A stretch of 64,000 bases of DNA, taken from Akkermansia sp. (GTDB lineage: Bacteria > Verrucomicrobiota > Verrucomicrobiia > Verrucomicrobiales > Akkermansiaceae). The translations under genes were made by a program, and so were the position numbers. The stretch is from the NCBI GenBank assembly GCA_017398355.1, contig JAFQGD010000067.1, positions 21,185-85,184 of the forward strand, in the 5' to 3' direction. This document shows, in pieces, positions 17,596 through 26,153 of this stretch. Under the pieces are notes generated by a model. The model was not told where the DNA came from. It saw only the letters and a list, made by a program, of their open reading frames with translations, and ran no database searches. Numbering within the stretch: the stretch's first letter is position 1; every line of letters starts with the position of its first letter.

Positions 17596-19185
17596 ATGTT
17601 TGAGTTGATATCTAGACTATTACGTCCGGGCGCAGATGCAGAGGTATTGCGCAGGACGGGTGATAATTTGCGCAAGATGTTGCTAATGGCAGCGCTGAGC
17701 GTTGGGGTGATGTATATCATGGTTGGTTACACATCTGTAGATGCAGAGGTAGCTGTTTTCCGCATGGCTTGGTTATTTTTTGTCTCCATAGCCTTGGTTG
17801 TCTTCTATCTGGTAACGGTGCGAGACCAGGAATTGGATATGCGCCGTTTATTGCTATGTACACTCATCATATTGGCTCAAATGGGATTGATGATGGGGTG
17901 GAATGCGGTGCAGGAACATTTTAGCCAGTTTACACGGGGACAGTTGTTGTTGGTTTTGCCGTATATTTTGGCGCCATCCGCTGCGGCTGTGATGGTGGGG
18001 CGCAATTTAGGGATATTCATGGCACTGAGCGGTACTTTCTTTGGAGTTGTGCTTTTCCCTTTAGATTGCCCGGTTTTGATACTGGCGGATTATATAGTCG
18101 TGAGCTTTCTTACGGGGGTGGTAAGTGCATCATTGAGCGCACGTGTCCACAAGAGAGAGCAGATAATATACGCAGGCATAGCCTCCGGGTGTGTTGTTTT
18201 TGTATCGACCTTGATACTGGGTTTGATTCGGGGAATTGATTTGGCATCGTTGCGAGACGGGTTTGATGCCTCGTGGTTTGCTGGAGAATTTGCTGTGGCT
18301 GTGGCAGTCAATTTTGTGGTGGCAGTGCTCATCAATGGCCTGATGCCGATATTGGAGAAGATATTCAACATTTCAACGCATATCACATGGTTGGAATGGG
18401 CCGATATGAATCACCCTATTCTGCGTAAGTTGCAGATAGCTGCGCCTGGCACATTTCACCACAGTTTGTATGTACAACGCTTGGCCGAGGCTGCGGCCGA
18501 AGCGATTGGGGCAGATGTGACAAGAGCCGGTGTGTGTGGCCTTTACCACGATATTGGCAAAATCAACAATCCGCAGTATTTTGCAGAAAATATCGTAGAC
18601 CAGACGATGTCGCCACATGCCGAACTCACTCCGGAAGCCAGTGCCCGCATTATCACCGCCCATGTGGCAGATGGGGTGGAAATGGCCAATGAACACAAGC
18701 TCAATAGCCGTATCATTAGTGTGATTCGGGAGCATCACGGGGTTTCGACAGCTTATTTCTTCTATCGTAAGGCTTTGGATCGCTATGAAGAAGAGAAACG
18801 CCGCTTTGATGAGGGGCAGACAGATACTTGCCCGGATGAAGTGGATAAATCCATCTTCACATACAAAGGCCCCATTCCGCAGACTCGGGAATCCGGCATT
18901 GTCAGCATGGCAGATGCCGTAGAAAGCGCTACCCGCTCGTTGCAACACCCCACGGAAGAGGATATCCGCACCATGATAGACGGCATTTTTAAGGGGCGTA
19001 TATTGGATGGACATTTGCAAGATTGTGATTTGACTTTGGGAGAAATAGCCAAGATGAAAGAATCCTTCTTCAATACGCTGCGTACCATGAATCACAATCG
19101 CATTGCATACCCCAAGCCGGAGAAAGATGATTCAACTGCTGCGGTGCTGGCCAAACGAAAAGAGGAAACACCGGAAAAAAGTTGA
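17596..19185 (+). CDS. PgpH-like membrane HD-domain phosphohydrolase
   Basis: 529 residues. A membrane region of about seven helices covers residues 28-250, and a cytoplasmic HD domain lies at about 285-470. The metal site reads HHSLYVQRLAEAAAEAIGAD..., then CGLYHDIGK (the HD pair), ITAHVADG and VIREHHG. This is the 7TM-HD arrangement of PgpH-type enzymes, which hydrolyse cyclic di-AMP (family knowledge). Listeria PgpH carries a large extracytoplasmic 7TMR-HDED domain before the helices. Here only about 25 residues precede the first helix, so the sensor is missing and the protein is a minimal form. c-di-AMP as substrate is therefore a reasoned guess. It may be co-transcribed with the transporter that follows. 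Confidence 0.82.
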   Translation: MFELISRLLRPGADAEVLRRTGDNLRKMLLMAALSVGVMYIMVGYTSVDAEVAVFRMAWLFFVSIALVVFYLVTVRDQELDMRRLLLCTLIILAQMGLMMGWNAVQEHFSQFTRGQLLLVLPYILAPSAAAVMVGRNLGIFMALSGTFFGVVLFPLDCPVLILADYIVVSFLTGVVSASLSARVHKREQIIYAGIASGCVVFVSTLILGLIRGIDLASLRDGFDASWFAGEFAVAVAVNFVVAVLINGLMPILEKIFNISTHITWLEWADMNHPILRKLQIAAPGTFHHSLYVQRLAEAAAEAIGADVTRAGVCGLYHDIGKINNPQYFAENIVDQTMSPHAELTPEASARIITAHVADGVEMANEHKLNSRIISVIREHHGVSTAYFFYRKALDRYEEEKRRFDEGQTDTCPDEVDKSIFTYKGPIPQTRESGIVSMADAVESATRSLQHPTEEDIRTMIDGIFKGRILDGHLQDCDLTLGEIAKMKESFFNTLRTMNHNRIAYPKPEKDDSTAAVLAKRKEETPEKS

Positions 19186-19215
19186 TGAAGCGGAACCACC
19201 GGTGGAGAAAGTGAT

Positions 19216-20121
19216 ATGATACAGCGATTGCGCAGTATATGCATGGTGCTCGCCTTTGTAGTGGGCGGCTTTTTCCATGATGCCATCGATGATTTTAAGT
19301 ATTTGCTACCCATAGGCATTGGGTTGATGCTCAGCATCACCTTTGTGAGTTTGGACACAAAACGACTCAAGCCGCAGCGGATGCACCTGTGGCTCATGTT
19401 GGCCTTGCAGGCGTTTGCTTTGGGTTTTTGGGGTATTATCCGCCTGATGGGGTATCCGGTGCTTGCTGAAGGGGTGTATTATTGTGCGGCCGCGCCCATC
19501 GCCTCGGCGAGTCCGGTCATTATCAATCTGCTCAAAGGGGATGTGGAGTTCAGCACCACCGCCATGGTGATGAGCCAGGTTGTCTTTGCCGTGGTGACTC
19601 CGTTTTTACTCCCTCTCGTGGTGCATGATCCATCCCTTTCCTATCTGGAAATTGCATACCAAGTAGCAGAGCAGATTGCCACTATTCTTCTGGCACCGGC
19701 AGTCATTTCCCTTGTATTGCGCCTTCTCTATCCGCCAAGTATGCACTGGGGTGCCAAGTTGCGGGATTTCTCCTTGGGAATATGGATTTTTAACCTCACG
19801 CTCATTTCGGCAGTGGGAACGACCCGTGTATTGAATATGGGGTATGATGGAGAGGAAATGTTACCCATGATACTGGGGGCTGCATTAGTTTGCTTGTGTG
19901 GATTTGTGGGGGGATACTGGCTAGGATATCCCAACCTCAAGCGGGAGTGCTCTCAAGCGCTTGGGCAAAAAAACACGGTTCTTACTCTGTTCATTGCAGG
20001 GCAAAGTTTCGCCACACCTCTGGCATATGTGGCTCCTGTGTTCTACGTGTTTTTCCACAATATGGCCAATGCCATTCAAATAACCCTCTCGAATAGAGAA
20101 AAAAAGAAACGAATCCGATGA
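19216..20121 (+). CDS. bile acid:sodium symporter (BASS)-family transporter
   Basis: 301 residues with nine to ten hydrophobic helices, consistent with the BASS fold. YYCAAAPIASASPVIINLLKGD and GQKNTVLTLFIAGQSF occupy the two places where the family has its crossover sodium and substrate helices (GxQN-type motif). BASS members move bile acids, pantoate, pyruvate or other organic anions with sodium; the substrate cannot be read here. The start at 19216 has GGAG nine bases upstream, one of few plausible Shine-Dalgarno sequences in the core part of the window. It starts 30 bp after the HD-domain gene and probably shares its transcript. It ends next to the 3' end of rnpB, which is transcribed toward it. 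Confidence 0.75.
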   Translation: MIQRLRSICMVLAFVVGGFFHDAIDDFKYLLPIGIGLMLSITFVSLDTKRLKPQRMHLWLMLALQAFALGFWGIIRLMGYPVLAEGVYYCAAAPIASASPVIINLLKGDVEFSTTAMVMSQVVFAVVTPFLLPLVVHDPSLSYLEIAYQVAEQIATILLAPAVISLVLRLLYPPSMHWGAKLRDFSLGIWIFNLTLISAVGTTRVLNMGYDGEEMLPMILGAALVCLCGFVGGYWLGYPNLKRECSQALGQKNTVLTLFIAGQSFATPLAYVAPVFYVFFHNMANAIQITLSNREKKKRIR

Positions 20122-20128
20122 ATAAAGG

Positions 20129-20504
20129 AGCCGTTCGGGTTCTATAAGCCAGATTCTGTCCACCCTTGCGGGTTGTGTGGCCATTTTTCTCCCGGTTCTT
20201 GGGCGAACCGGACCTCTTGCGAGGTGCAACTAATACCCGGGGTTTGTAGCAGGCAGAGCGACCCTACCCCTGTTTGTCTTGCATCGCGCGGGGTTTACCA
20301 TGCCTCCATCGTTACCTCCGGAGCGGTGGGCTCTTACCCCACCTTTTCACCCTTACCCTTGCGGGCGGTTTGTTTTCTGTGGCACTTTCCGTCCACCCGG
20401 GCTTGAGACCGGGTGTCTCCTGCTTTCACAGGACACGCTGCTCTGGGATGTCCGGACTTTCCTCTACGCATAAGATGCGCAGCGGCCACCCGAACCCGAA
20501 CGGC
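20129..20504 (-). ncRNA. rnpB: RNase P RNA, bacterial class A
   Basis: About 375 nt on the minus strand. The conserved 5' core GAGGAAAGTCCGGAC is present (plus-strand complement around 20448-20462), as is the 3' core ACAGAATCTGGCTTATAGA (around 20141-20160). The ends pair as helix P1: CCGTTCGGGTTC at 20503-20492 with GAACCCGAACGG at 20142-20131. This is the catalytic RNA that matures tRNA 5' ends. A TTGCCA-17-TACCCT promoter lies directly upstream. Open frames crossing this region on either strand are not genes. The 20505-20631 stretch holds the promoter and otherwise nothing I can assign. Confidence 0.97.
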
Positions 20505-20509
20505 GCACT

Positions 20510-20538
20510 AGGGTACACCACTACCTCGCTCTTGGCAA
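20510..20538 (-). promoter_or_regulatory. promoter of rnpB
   Basis: Minus strand: TTGCCA (20538-20533), 17 bp, TACCCT (20515-20510), 6 bp before the predicted RNA 5' end. Confidence 0.7.
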
Positions 20539-20631
20539 GGCAAAAGTCTCGTCACTGCAATGAAAGAAATGCCCCGAGCCTTGCGCGGAGCATTCCTTCC
20601 TTCGTTGTTTGAGCTTTTGCCGGGCTTTGAA

Positions 20632-22200
20632 TCAAAGCGTAAGGGCAAAGGCCAGTTTGGCTACAATAGAGTGGGCAATGGCCTTTACTTGGTCGTCAGA
20701 TACCGGAGTTTCTGTCTTAATGACGGCTAAGGAATCGCCACTGGTGTGATCTTTGGGCGCAACAATGTTTTCGATGTTGATACCGGCTTGCGAAAGCAAC
20801 TGACCAATGGTAGCAATGACACCGGGGCGGTCTTGGTAGCGGAAAATAAGAGTGTGTCCGCGCAAAGCTGCGTAGAGGTGGTTAAATGAATCAATGCGGG
20901 AGACAACCGGCTCGCCGTCCACCACCATGCCTCGTACACTGGTAATTTTCTGCTTACCGTCTTCTTCCATGAACAAATCAAGAGTCAGCGCATCATCATA
21001 GAGCTTGTCATCCTTAGGTTCACGCGCTTTGAAAACGATGCCGTGTTCCCGCAGGGAAGCTTCTGCCGCTGCGGGCATGAGTCCTTGCTCTGCGCCGGGA
21101 ACGGTGCCGGCCAGAATCCACGGGGTGAACCATTTGCGGAATGAGCGCAGGTTGTTGTAGAAGGTGCATTCAATTTTGCGGATGGGTTTGCACCCGCCGG
21201 CTTGGTAGCAGAGCTTACCAAGCATAGCAGCCAGTTGCAAGTGGGCCGGATTGAGGTCCGCCGGCTTTTCTACGTTGATGACGCAGCTCGTATCACCATT
21301 TGCAAAGTAGGCCTCCATCTGAGAGGCCGCGCGCATGGCCGCCATTTTGTTTGCTTCGGCTGTATTGGCACCCAAGTGGGGCAGCATCACATCTGCTATA
21401 TCAGCACTGGGCTGCATGGCTGCTGTATCTTTGGGATGTACATCGGTGCAGTAGATGAGCTTTTTGCCCGCAGCCTTAGCATCTCGCAGAGCTTCTTCAT
21501 CCACCACGCCGTAGCGTGCGCAGTTGATGAGCATGGCGCCTTCCTTCATCATGCCAATCAGTTGGGCATTGATCATGTTGCGCGTAGCCGGGCCGCCGGG
21601 AACATGTACGGAGATAATATCAGCCGTCGAGAAGATTTCTTCTAGGGTGGAAGGAGTAGCCCCAATGTTGAGTGCGCGCTGGTGGGAAAGGAAGTGGTCG
21701 TAGCCCAATACGGTGCATTCAAAGCCCTGCAAGCGTTTGACCAGTATACGGCCAATGTTGCCAAGCCCCAGAATGCCTACTGTCTTGCGGGTGAGTTCAC
21801 GCCCCATGTATTTTTTCTTGTTCCACTCACCGGCGCGGGTTGTCGTATCTGCCGGAACCACATGGCGATAGGCGGCTAAAATCATAGCCACGACTTCTTC
21901 TGCCACAGCGTTGGAGTTTGCGCCGGGCGTATTCATGACATCAATACCCTTGGTGCGGGCGTATGCGTAGTCAATGTTGTCGTAGCCGGCACCGGCGCGG
22001 ATGACGCACTTGAGGGCGGGCAGAGCATCGATGATTGCCTCAGTTACTTTTTCAGAACGCACGATAAGACCGTTTGCATCCGGGTGAGCCGCAACGAGAA
22101 CATCTATGGGCTCGCTGTCGTTTTGGACTACTTCATAGCCGGCTGCGGTAAGTGTCGCAGCGGCGGCTTTGTCAAGTTTAGTGGGGATAAGTATTTTCAT
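20632..22200 (-). CDS. serA: D-3-phosphoglycerate dehydrogenase
   Basis: First step of serine synthesis, oxidising 3-phosphoglycerate with NAD. 522 residues, the long form with an extra intervening domain between the catalytic core and the regulatory end, as in B. subtilis and M. tuberculosis. The NAD-binding motif GILGLGNIGRILVKRL lies near residue 145, the catalytic Arg/Glu region is NCARYGVVDEEAL, and the catalytic His is in MLPHLGANTAEA. Residues about 450-522 form an ACT domain (HTLIFRYQDRPGVIATIGQLLSQAGI) that usually gives serine feedback control. It starts 12 bp after the DUF1015 gene, so the two are co-transcribed. Confidence 0.95.
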   Translation of the reverse strand: MKILIPTKLDKAAAATLTAAGYEVVQNDSEPIDVLVAAHPDANGLIVRSEKVTEAIIDALPALKCVIRAGAGYDNIDYAYARTKGIDVMNTPGANSNAVAEEVVAMILAAYRHVVPADTTTRAGEWNKKKYMGRELTRKTVGILGLGNIGRILVKRLQGFECTVLGYDHFLSHQRALNIGATPSTLEEIFSTADIISVHVPGGPATRNMINAQLIGMMKEGAMLINCARYGVVDEEALRDAKAAGKKLIYCTDVHPKDTAAMQPSADIADVMLPHLGANTAEANKMAAMRAASQMEAYFANGDTSCVINVEKPADLNPAHLQLAAMLGKLCYQAGGCKPIRKIECTFYNNLRSFRKWFTPWILAGTVPGAEQGLMPAAAEASLREHGIVFKAREPKDDKLYDDALTLDLFMEEDGKQKITSVRGMVVDGEPVVSRIDSFNHLYAALRGHTLIFRYQDRPGVIATIGQLLSQAGINIENIVAPKDHTSGDSLAVIKTETPVSDDQVKAIAHSIVAKLAFALTL

Positions 22201-22212
22201 GGTGAAAAAAGG

Positions 22213-23454
22213 TTAGCGTTCAATTTCATGAAGGAAGAGACCGGAGCGCAACTTGGGCTCAAACCAAGTGGATTTGGGTGGCATAATTTCTCCATTGTCT
22301 GCCACGTTGAACAAATCTGCCATGGTGACCGGGTAGAGCGCAAACGCGACACCGTCTCCAGTGCGCTCCTGAAGCTCTTGCAAGCCGCGAATCCCGCCAA
22401 CAAAATCGATGCGAGGGCTGGTACGCGGGTCATCTATTCCCAGCACCGGGGCAAGTAAGTTGGATTGCAAGATAGCGCAGTCCAAACTCTCGATGGGGTG
22501 CGCTTCATCGAATGTTCCTGCTTTTGCGGTGATACGGTACCATTTTCCTGCCAGGAACATGCCGAATTCGTGTTTGCGGGTGGGGGCAGCCGGGCCAATC
22601 TCTTGCGCCGGAACTACATCGAACACGGTGGAGATGCGTTCCACGAATTCATCCGGCGAGAGTCCGTTCAAATCACCCACCACACGGTTGTAGTCCATGA
22701 TGAAGAGATCTTCATCGCAGAATGTGACAGCCATCAGGTAATTAAACTCTTCTTCTCCCGTATAGTCCGGCTTCTCTGCGCGGCGTTTGGCTGATACGGC
22801 GGCGCTGGATGCTGTGCGGTGGTGCCCGTCTGCTATGTACAGGGTGGGTACCTCTTCAAATCTCTTGCGTATCGTCTCAATCACCTCGGCATCTGCCACC
22901 GGCCAGAGCAGGTGAGTTACGCCGTCTTCACTTGTAAAATCATATTCCGGCTTGTGGAATTTAATCCATTTGCGGATGGCTGTGGAAATACCCTCATGTT
23001 TACGATAGGCAAGGAAGACGGGTTCTGTCTGGGTAGAGCAAGCATCAAAATGGTTGATGCGATCCAATTCTTTTTCCTTGCGGGTGAGCTCATGTTTGAG
23101 GATAGTGTTGTTGAGATACTCATCCACGCTGGCGCAGCCCACAATGCCGGTTTGCACCCGGCCCCACATGATTTGGCGGTAGATGTAGTAGCAGGGGGTG
23201 GCATCCTTGCGCAGAAAACCCTTGCGGATAAAATCTTGCAAGTTTTTATTGCTCATTTCATAGGTGCAGGCATCGTGTATGCGTTCTTCATCCGTGTCAA
23301 TATCAGCACGGCAGATGTGCAGGAAAGATGAGGGATTGCCTTCTGCCATGCGGCAAGCTTCCGCATGGCTCATGACATCGTATGGCAGGCTGGAAACCTG
23401 TTCAACATATTCCTTGGGAGGACGCAGTGCAGCAAACGGGCGTATCGTTGACAT
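22213..23454 (-). CDS. DUF1015 family protein
   Basis: 413 residues. It begins with IRPFAALRPPKEYVEQVSSLPYDVMSHAEA and carries LYIADGHHRTASS near residue 210; both are hallmarks of DUF1015 (SerC-associated protein family). The biochemical role of the family is not established. Its repeated linkage to serA or serC in anaerobes suggests a part in serine or 3-phosphohydroxypyruvate metabolism, and it sits directly before serA here too. The GHH pair looks like a conserved functional site, and a GH/DGH motif next to Arg recalls ParB-like phosphotransferase folds. That resemblance is my inference. It is 30 bp downstream of the GH110 gene, within a long minus-strand run. Confidence 0.88.
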   Translation of the reverse strand: MSTIRPFAALRPPKEYVEQVSSLPYDVMSHAEACRMAEGNPSSFLHICRADIDTDEERIHDACTYEMSNKNLQDFIRKGFLRKDATPCYYIYRQIMWGRVQTGIVGCASVDEYLNNTILKHELTRKEKELDRINHFDACSTQTEPVFLAYRKHEGISTAIRKWIKFHKPEYDFTSEDGVTHLLWPVADAEVIETIRKRFEEVPTLYIADGHHRTASSAAVSAKRRAEKPDYTGEEEFNYLMAVTFCDEDLFIMDYNRVVGDLNGLSPDEFVERISTVFDVVPAQEIGPAAPTRKHEFGMFLAGKWYRITAKAGTFDEAHPIESLDCAILQSNLLAPVLGIDDPRTSPRIDFVGGIRGLQELQERTGDGVAFALYPVTMADLFNVADNGEIMPPKSTWFEPKLRSGLFLHEIER

Positions 23455-23484
23455 TGGGGGGGATTGGTGTAGTGTTATATGAGA

Positions 23485-25239
23485 TTAAGGTTTTTCTGTG
23501 GGGGTGTCCACTTTCATATCATCACAGTAATGTAGGATGAAAGACTGGGTATTCTTTGCCGCCGGATAGCGGTCTGTGTAGGTTATGTGATTGTCCCGGA
23601 AGCTGACACCGGAGGCAGAAATAGCATAGAGCAGGGGGACCCTGTGGGTGATGAAAGTGTTGCCTTCTATGCGCACATTGTTGTGGTAGCGTGTTTTTTG
23701 CTTGTCCGGCATGCGCACTTCCGGGCAAATGGAGATGATGGCATGCGTGAATTGGTAGAGAGAGGTAAGGTTGTGCTCGAATGTGTTGTTGCGAATGGTC
23801 ACATCCAGACAACGCCCGCTTTCATACCAGCCTTGGGCATCTCCCGCCAGCAAAATAGCAGATCCGGATGAGTGGTCAAAATGGTTGCCTTCCACCAGCA
23901 CGGGACGGGGTGTGGTAAAGAGCGCGCCCCGAGCCCGATTGTGGCGCACGGTGTTGTTGCGGAAGATGACTTGCGGGTGCCAATCAGCATTTTCCACCGC
24001 ATCCCCTACACCGATGCCTTCGGGTAAGGGAGTCTTCAGTGTTATTTGAAGGTTCTTTGCGTCAATTATTTGAACATCTTCAACCTCGCAAGTTGTTTCT
24101 GTGTTTTCCAGTGTTTTGCCGTGAATGAATTGCAGTTTTTCTCCCGGCAGAGCAATTTCAAACCCATATGCTTGGCCGTGCATGAAGCGGGCTATAAAGC
24201 AGGTGGGGGAGATGACTTTGGTGATGGCCGGGCAGGTGGCATGCACGTTGATGGCATCATCCATCATGCCTTCATAGGTGGCGTTTTCCACAAGAATGAG
24301 CCCCGCACAGTTGGAAAAATGGGTGGCATCCGCCGCGGTGGTGTGGAATCGACCGGGGGCTCGCAAACAACCACCGCCGTTGATGTGAATGTCCTTGCTG
24401 CGCTGCGCGATGAGAGCCATGCCCAGGCTATCATGGAATACCACATTGTTGAGTGTTGTGTTATACGCCCGGTATAGCAACATGCCCGGATGGGGGCGCC
24501 AAGCATTGCGCAGTACCAAGGTATCTCCCACAGCAAGTTTGTATTGCTTCCCTTTCTCGCCTGTGCGGAATCGTACGCCATTTTCGCCTACCTGCTCAGC
24601 CGGGAAGTTCCACAGCATATCACCCCAAAGACCATGCGCCAGCATTGCCCCATCAGGGCGGAATCCCAATGCATGGTTGGGGCTAAGTTTCCACCCCCTA
24701 CCGCTGATACAGAACTTGCCGTCTTCCACGCTCCAAGCCGGTGTGGGGGAAAATTGCAGCGTGACACTATCCTCTGCTATTTCAACGATTCGACCTTCAC
24801 CGGCAAGGGGTGAATCAACTGCTATGTTGATGTCGGATATCGTGATGTCGGAACAGTATTGGAGCAAAAAGGGAAGCATGCGTCCATGAAAGATGAAGGT
24901 GCTTCCATTGCCTCGAAGGGTGGTGTTCTTCAGTCCTTGCAGGGGAATGCCGATGCGGTGAGCAGGCTGTTGGTCGTGGTTAGAAATGTAGATTTGCTGC
25001 TCTGGGGCCGTTTCCGGATAGAAATGATACACCCCTCTGGGGATGTCGATAATAACGGGCCGCTCGCTACCGGTAGAAGCGGCTTGGCGGAGCAGCTTGC
25101 GTAGCTCCACACCTGCGTCATTTTCTGTTGTGATGGAGGGAAGGGTAAGCACCCATTCTCGTGTCTCATTCTCAGTCATAGAGAAAAGGGGGGCGCCCAT
25201 CATGCCAAGCAAAAGGATAGTCGTGAGTAGTTTCTTCAT
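23485..25239 (-). CDS. GH110 family alpha-1,3-galactosidase, secreted
   Basis: 584 residues from the ATG at 25239, giving a signal peptide (MKKLLTTILLLGMMGAPLFS). The body is a right-handed parallel beta-helix. Many blocks agree with Bacteroides GH110 alpha-1,3-galactosidases as I remember them: YISNHDQ, HGRMLPFLL, WRPHPGMLLYRAYNTTL, ADATHFSNC, YEGMMDDAINVHAT (around residue 320, with the acidic active-site pair), HNRARGALF and FDHSSGSAILLAGDAQGW. These inverting enzymes remove terminal alpha-1,3-linked galactose, from blood group B structures or linear alpha-Gal. That suits mucin feeding. It lies in a run with three other secreted proteins upstream and DUF1015-serA downstream. Confidence 0.9.
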   Translation of the reverse strand: MKKLLTTILLLGMMGAPLFSMTENETREWVLTLPSITTENDAGVELRKLLRQAASTGSERPVIIDIPRGVYHFYPETAPEQQIYISNHDQQPAHRIGIPLQGLKNTTLRGNGSTFIFHGRMLPFLLQYCSDITISDINIAVDSPLAGEGRIVEIAEDSVTLQFSPTPAWSVEDGKFCISGRGWKLSPNHALGFRPDGAMLAHGLWGDMLWNFPAEQVGENGVRFRTGEKGKQYKLAVGDTLVLRNAWRPHPGMLLYRAYNTTLNNVVFHDSLGMALIAQRSKDIHINGGGCLRAPGRFHTTAADATHFSNCAGLILVENATYEGMMDDAINVHATCPAITKVISPTCFIARFMHGQAYGFEIALPGEKLQFIHGKTLENTETTCEVEDVQIIDAKNLQITLKTPLPEGIGVGDAVENADWHPQVIFRNNTVRHNRARGALFTTPRPVLVEGNHFDHSSGSAILLAGDAQGWYESGRCLDVTIRNNTFEHNLTSLYQFTHAIISICPEVRMPDKQKTRYHNNVRIEGNTFITHRVPLLYAISASGVSFRDNHITYTDRYPAAKNTQSFILHYCDDMKVDTPTEKP

Positions 25240-25252
25240 CATGCAAGAGTGT

Positions 25253-25729
25253 TTACTGCATCGCTTGCACCAAGCGCACCAATGCGGCAGGCAGATTCTG
25301 TGAACCATAGAACTCTGCTGCGGCTATGCGCTCGCCTTGCGCTTTGATGCGATCATTCATTTGGCGTATAAGCGGCAGGTATTTTTCCTCAAACAAACTT
25401 CGTGTTTCTTCGTCCAGCGGGGGGAGCGCCGCAAAGCCATGTGCCCAATCCTGTAGCTCGCGGGAAAAACGCATAATGGGTGCTGTTGCGGCTTCTGCAC
25501 TTTCTTTATCTCGCACTTTCGCGAGGGTGTCGTGCAAATAGCCTTGCAACACGATACCGGCGCGTATGCGTGCTTCCCCGGGGTGCAAATTGTTGTCTTT
25601 CTGCTGTTTTACCGTAGCCACAGCATCCTGCACCGGCTTGTTGCCCGGTGCGGAAACGGTGAGGGATGAAGCGTCCTCTGCGGCGGCGGCAGAGGCCAAG
25701 CAGATAAATGTCAGGTGCAGCGGTCTCAT
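25253..25729 (-). CDS. small secreted helical protein, paralogue of the next gene upstream
   Basis: 158 residues with a short signal peptide (MRPLHLTFICLASAAAA|E); family not recognised. The mature protein is predicted helical and contains LPPLDEETRSLFEEKYLPLIRQMNDRI. The same pattern appears in the neighbouring protein as LPPEVAQLLKQKYEKEMRSRWGKVYNHI, preceded in both by a charged KDKxxAxxA segment (VRDKESAEAAT here, VKDKATADAAA there). The two are therefore tandem duplicates. The ATG overlaps the upstream stop by 4 bp (ATGA), implying translational coupling. Small periplasmic proteins of this type seem common in Akkermansia-like genomes, but no function is known to me. Confidence 0.75.
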   Translation of the reverse strand: MRPLHLTFICLASAAAAEDASSLTVSAPGNKPVQDAVATVKQQKDNNLHPGEARIRAGIVLQGYLHDTLAKVRDKESAEAATAPIMRFSRELQDWAHGFAALPPLDEETRSLFEEKYLPLIRQMNDRIKAQGERIAAAEFYGSQNLPAALVRLVQAMQ

Positions 25730-26142
25730 TGCTCAAGCATCATACAGAGTGTATGAAATTGTTTGAAGAAAGGCAGCGAATCGTAGCATCTTGCCTTTTG
25801 CAAGCGAAAGATGTGGTTGTACACCTTACCCCAGCGGGAACGCATCTCTTTTTCGTACTTTTGCTTGAGGAGCTGTGCTACCTCCGGGGGGAGTGTGGCT
25901 ATCTTCTGAAGCTCACTGCGCGAATCGTACACCTTGGGTAGCTCCGCATACAGCTTATCTGCTGCGGCATCTGCCGTTGCTTTGTCCTTTACTTCTTCCA
26001 AGATAGGAAGCAAGGTATTCGGCAAAGCAACGTATTCGGCAAATGCTTTGTCAATATCTGCCGGTATAGACTGTTCTGCCGCGCATGTTATGGCGGCTGT
26101 GGCACCCCAGATAAGTGCAGCGATGTGACAGTACGTTCCCAT
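25726..26142 (-). CDS. small secreted helical protein, paralogue of the next gene downstream
   Basis: 138 residues with an N-terminal hydrophobic signal (HIAALIWGATAAITCAA|E). The rest is amphipathic helix, with KDKATADAAADKLYAELPK and LPPEVAQLLKQKYEKEM matching its downstream neighbour in order and spacing. It ends with a Cys- and Phe-containing tail (CYDSLPFFKQFHTLC). It is placed 11 bp after the coiled-coil secreted protein and overlaps the next gene by 4 bp, so the three probably share one mRNA and possibly one complex. No known domain is recognised. Confidence 0.72.
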   Translation of the reverse strand: MGTYCHIAALIWGATAAITCAAEQSIPADIDKAFAEYVALPNTLLPILEEVKDKATADAAADKLYAELPKVYDSRSELQKIATLPPEVAQLLKQKYEKEMRSRWGKVYNHIFRLQKARCYDSLPFFKQFHTLCMMLEQ

Positions 26143-26153
26143 GTGAAAAGGTG

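Noticed and set aside
20173..20612. Several open frames of 60-110 codons at 20173-20612
   Set aside because: They overlap the RNase P RNA, whose conserved cores and P1 pairing are clear.
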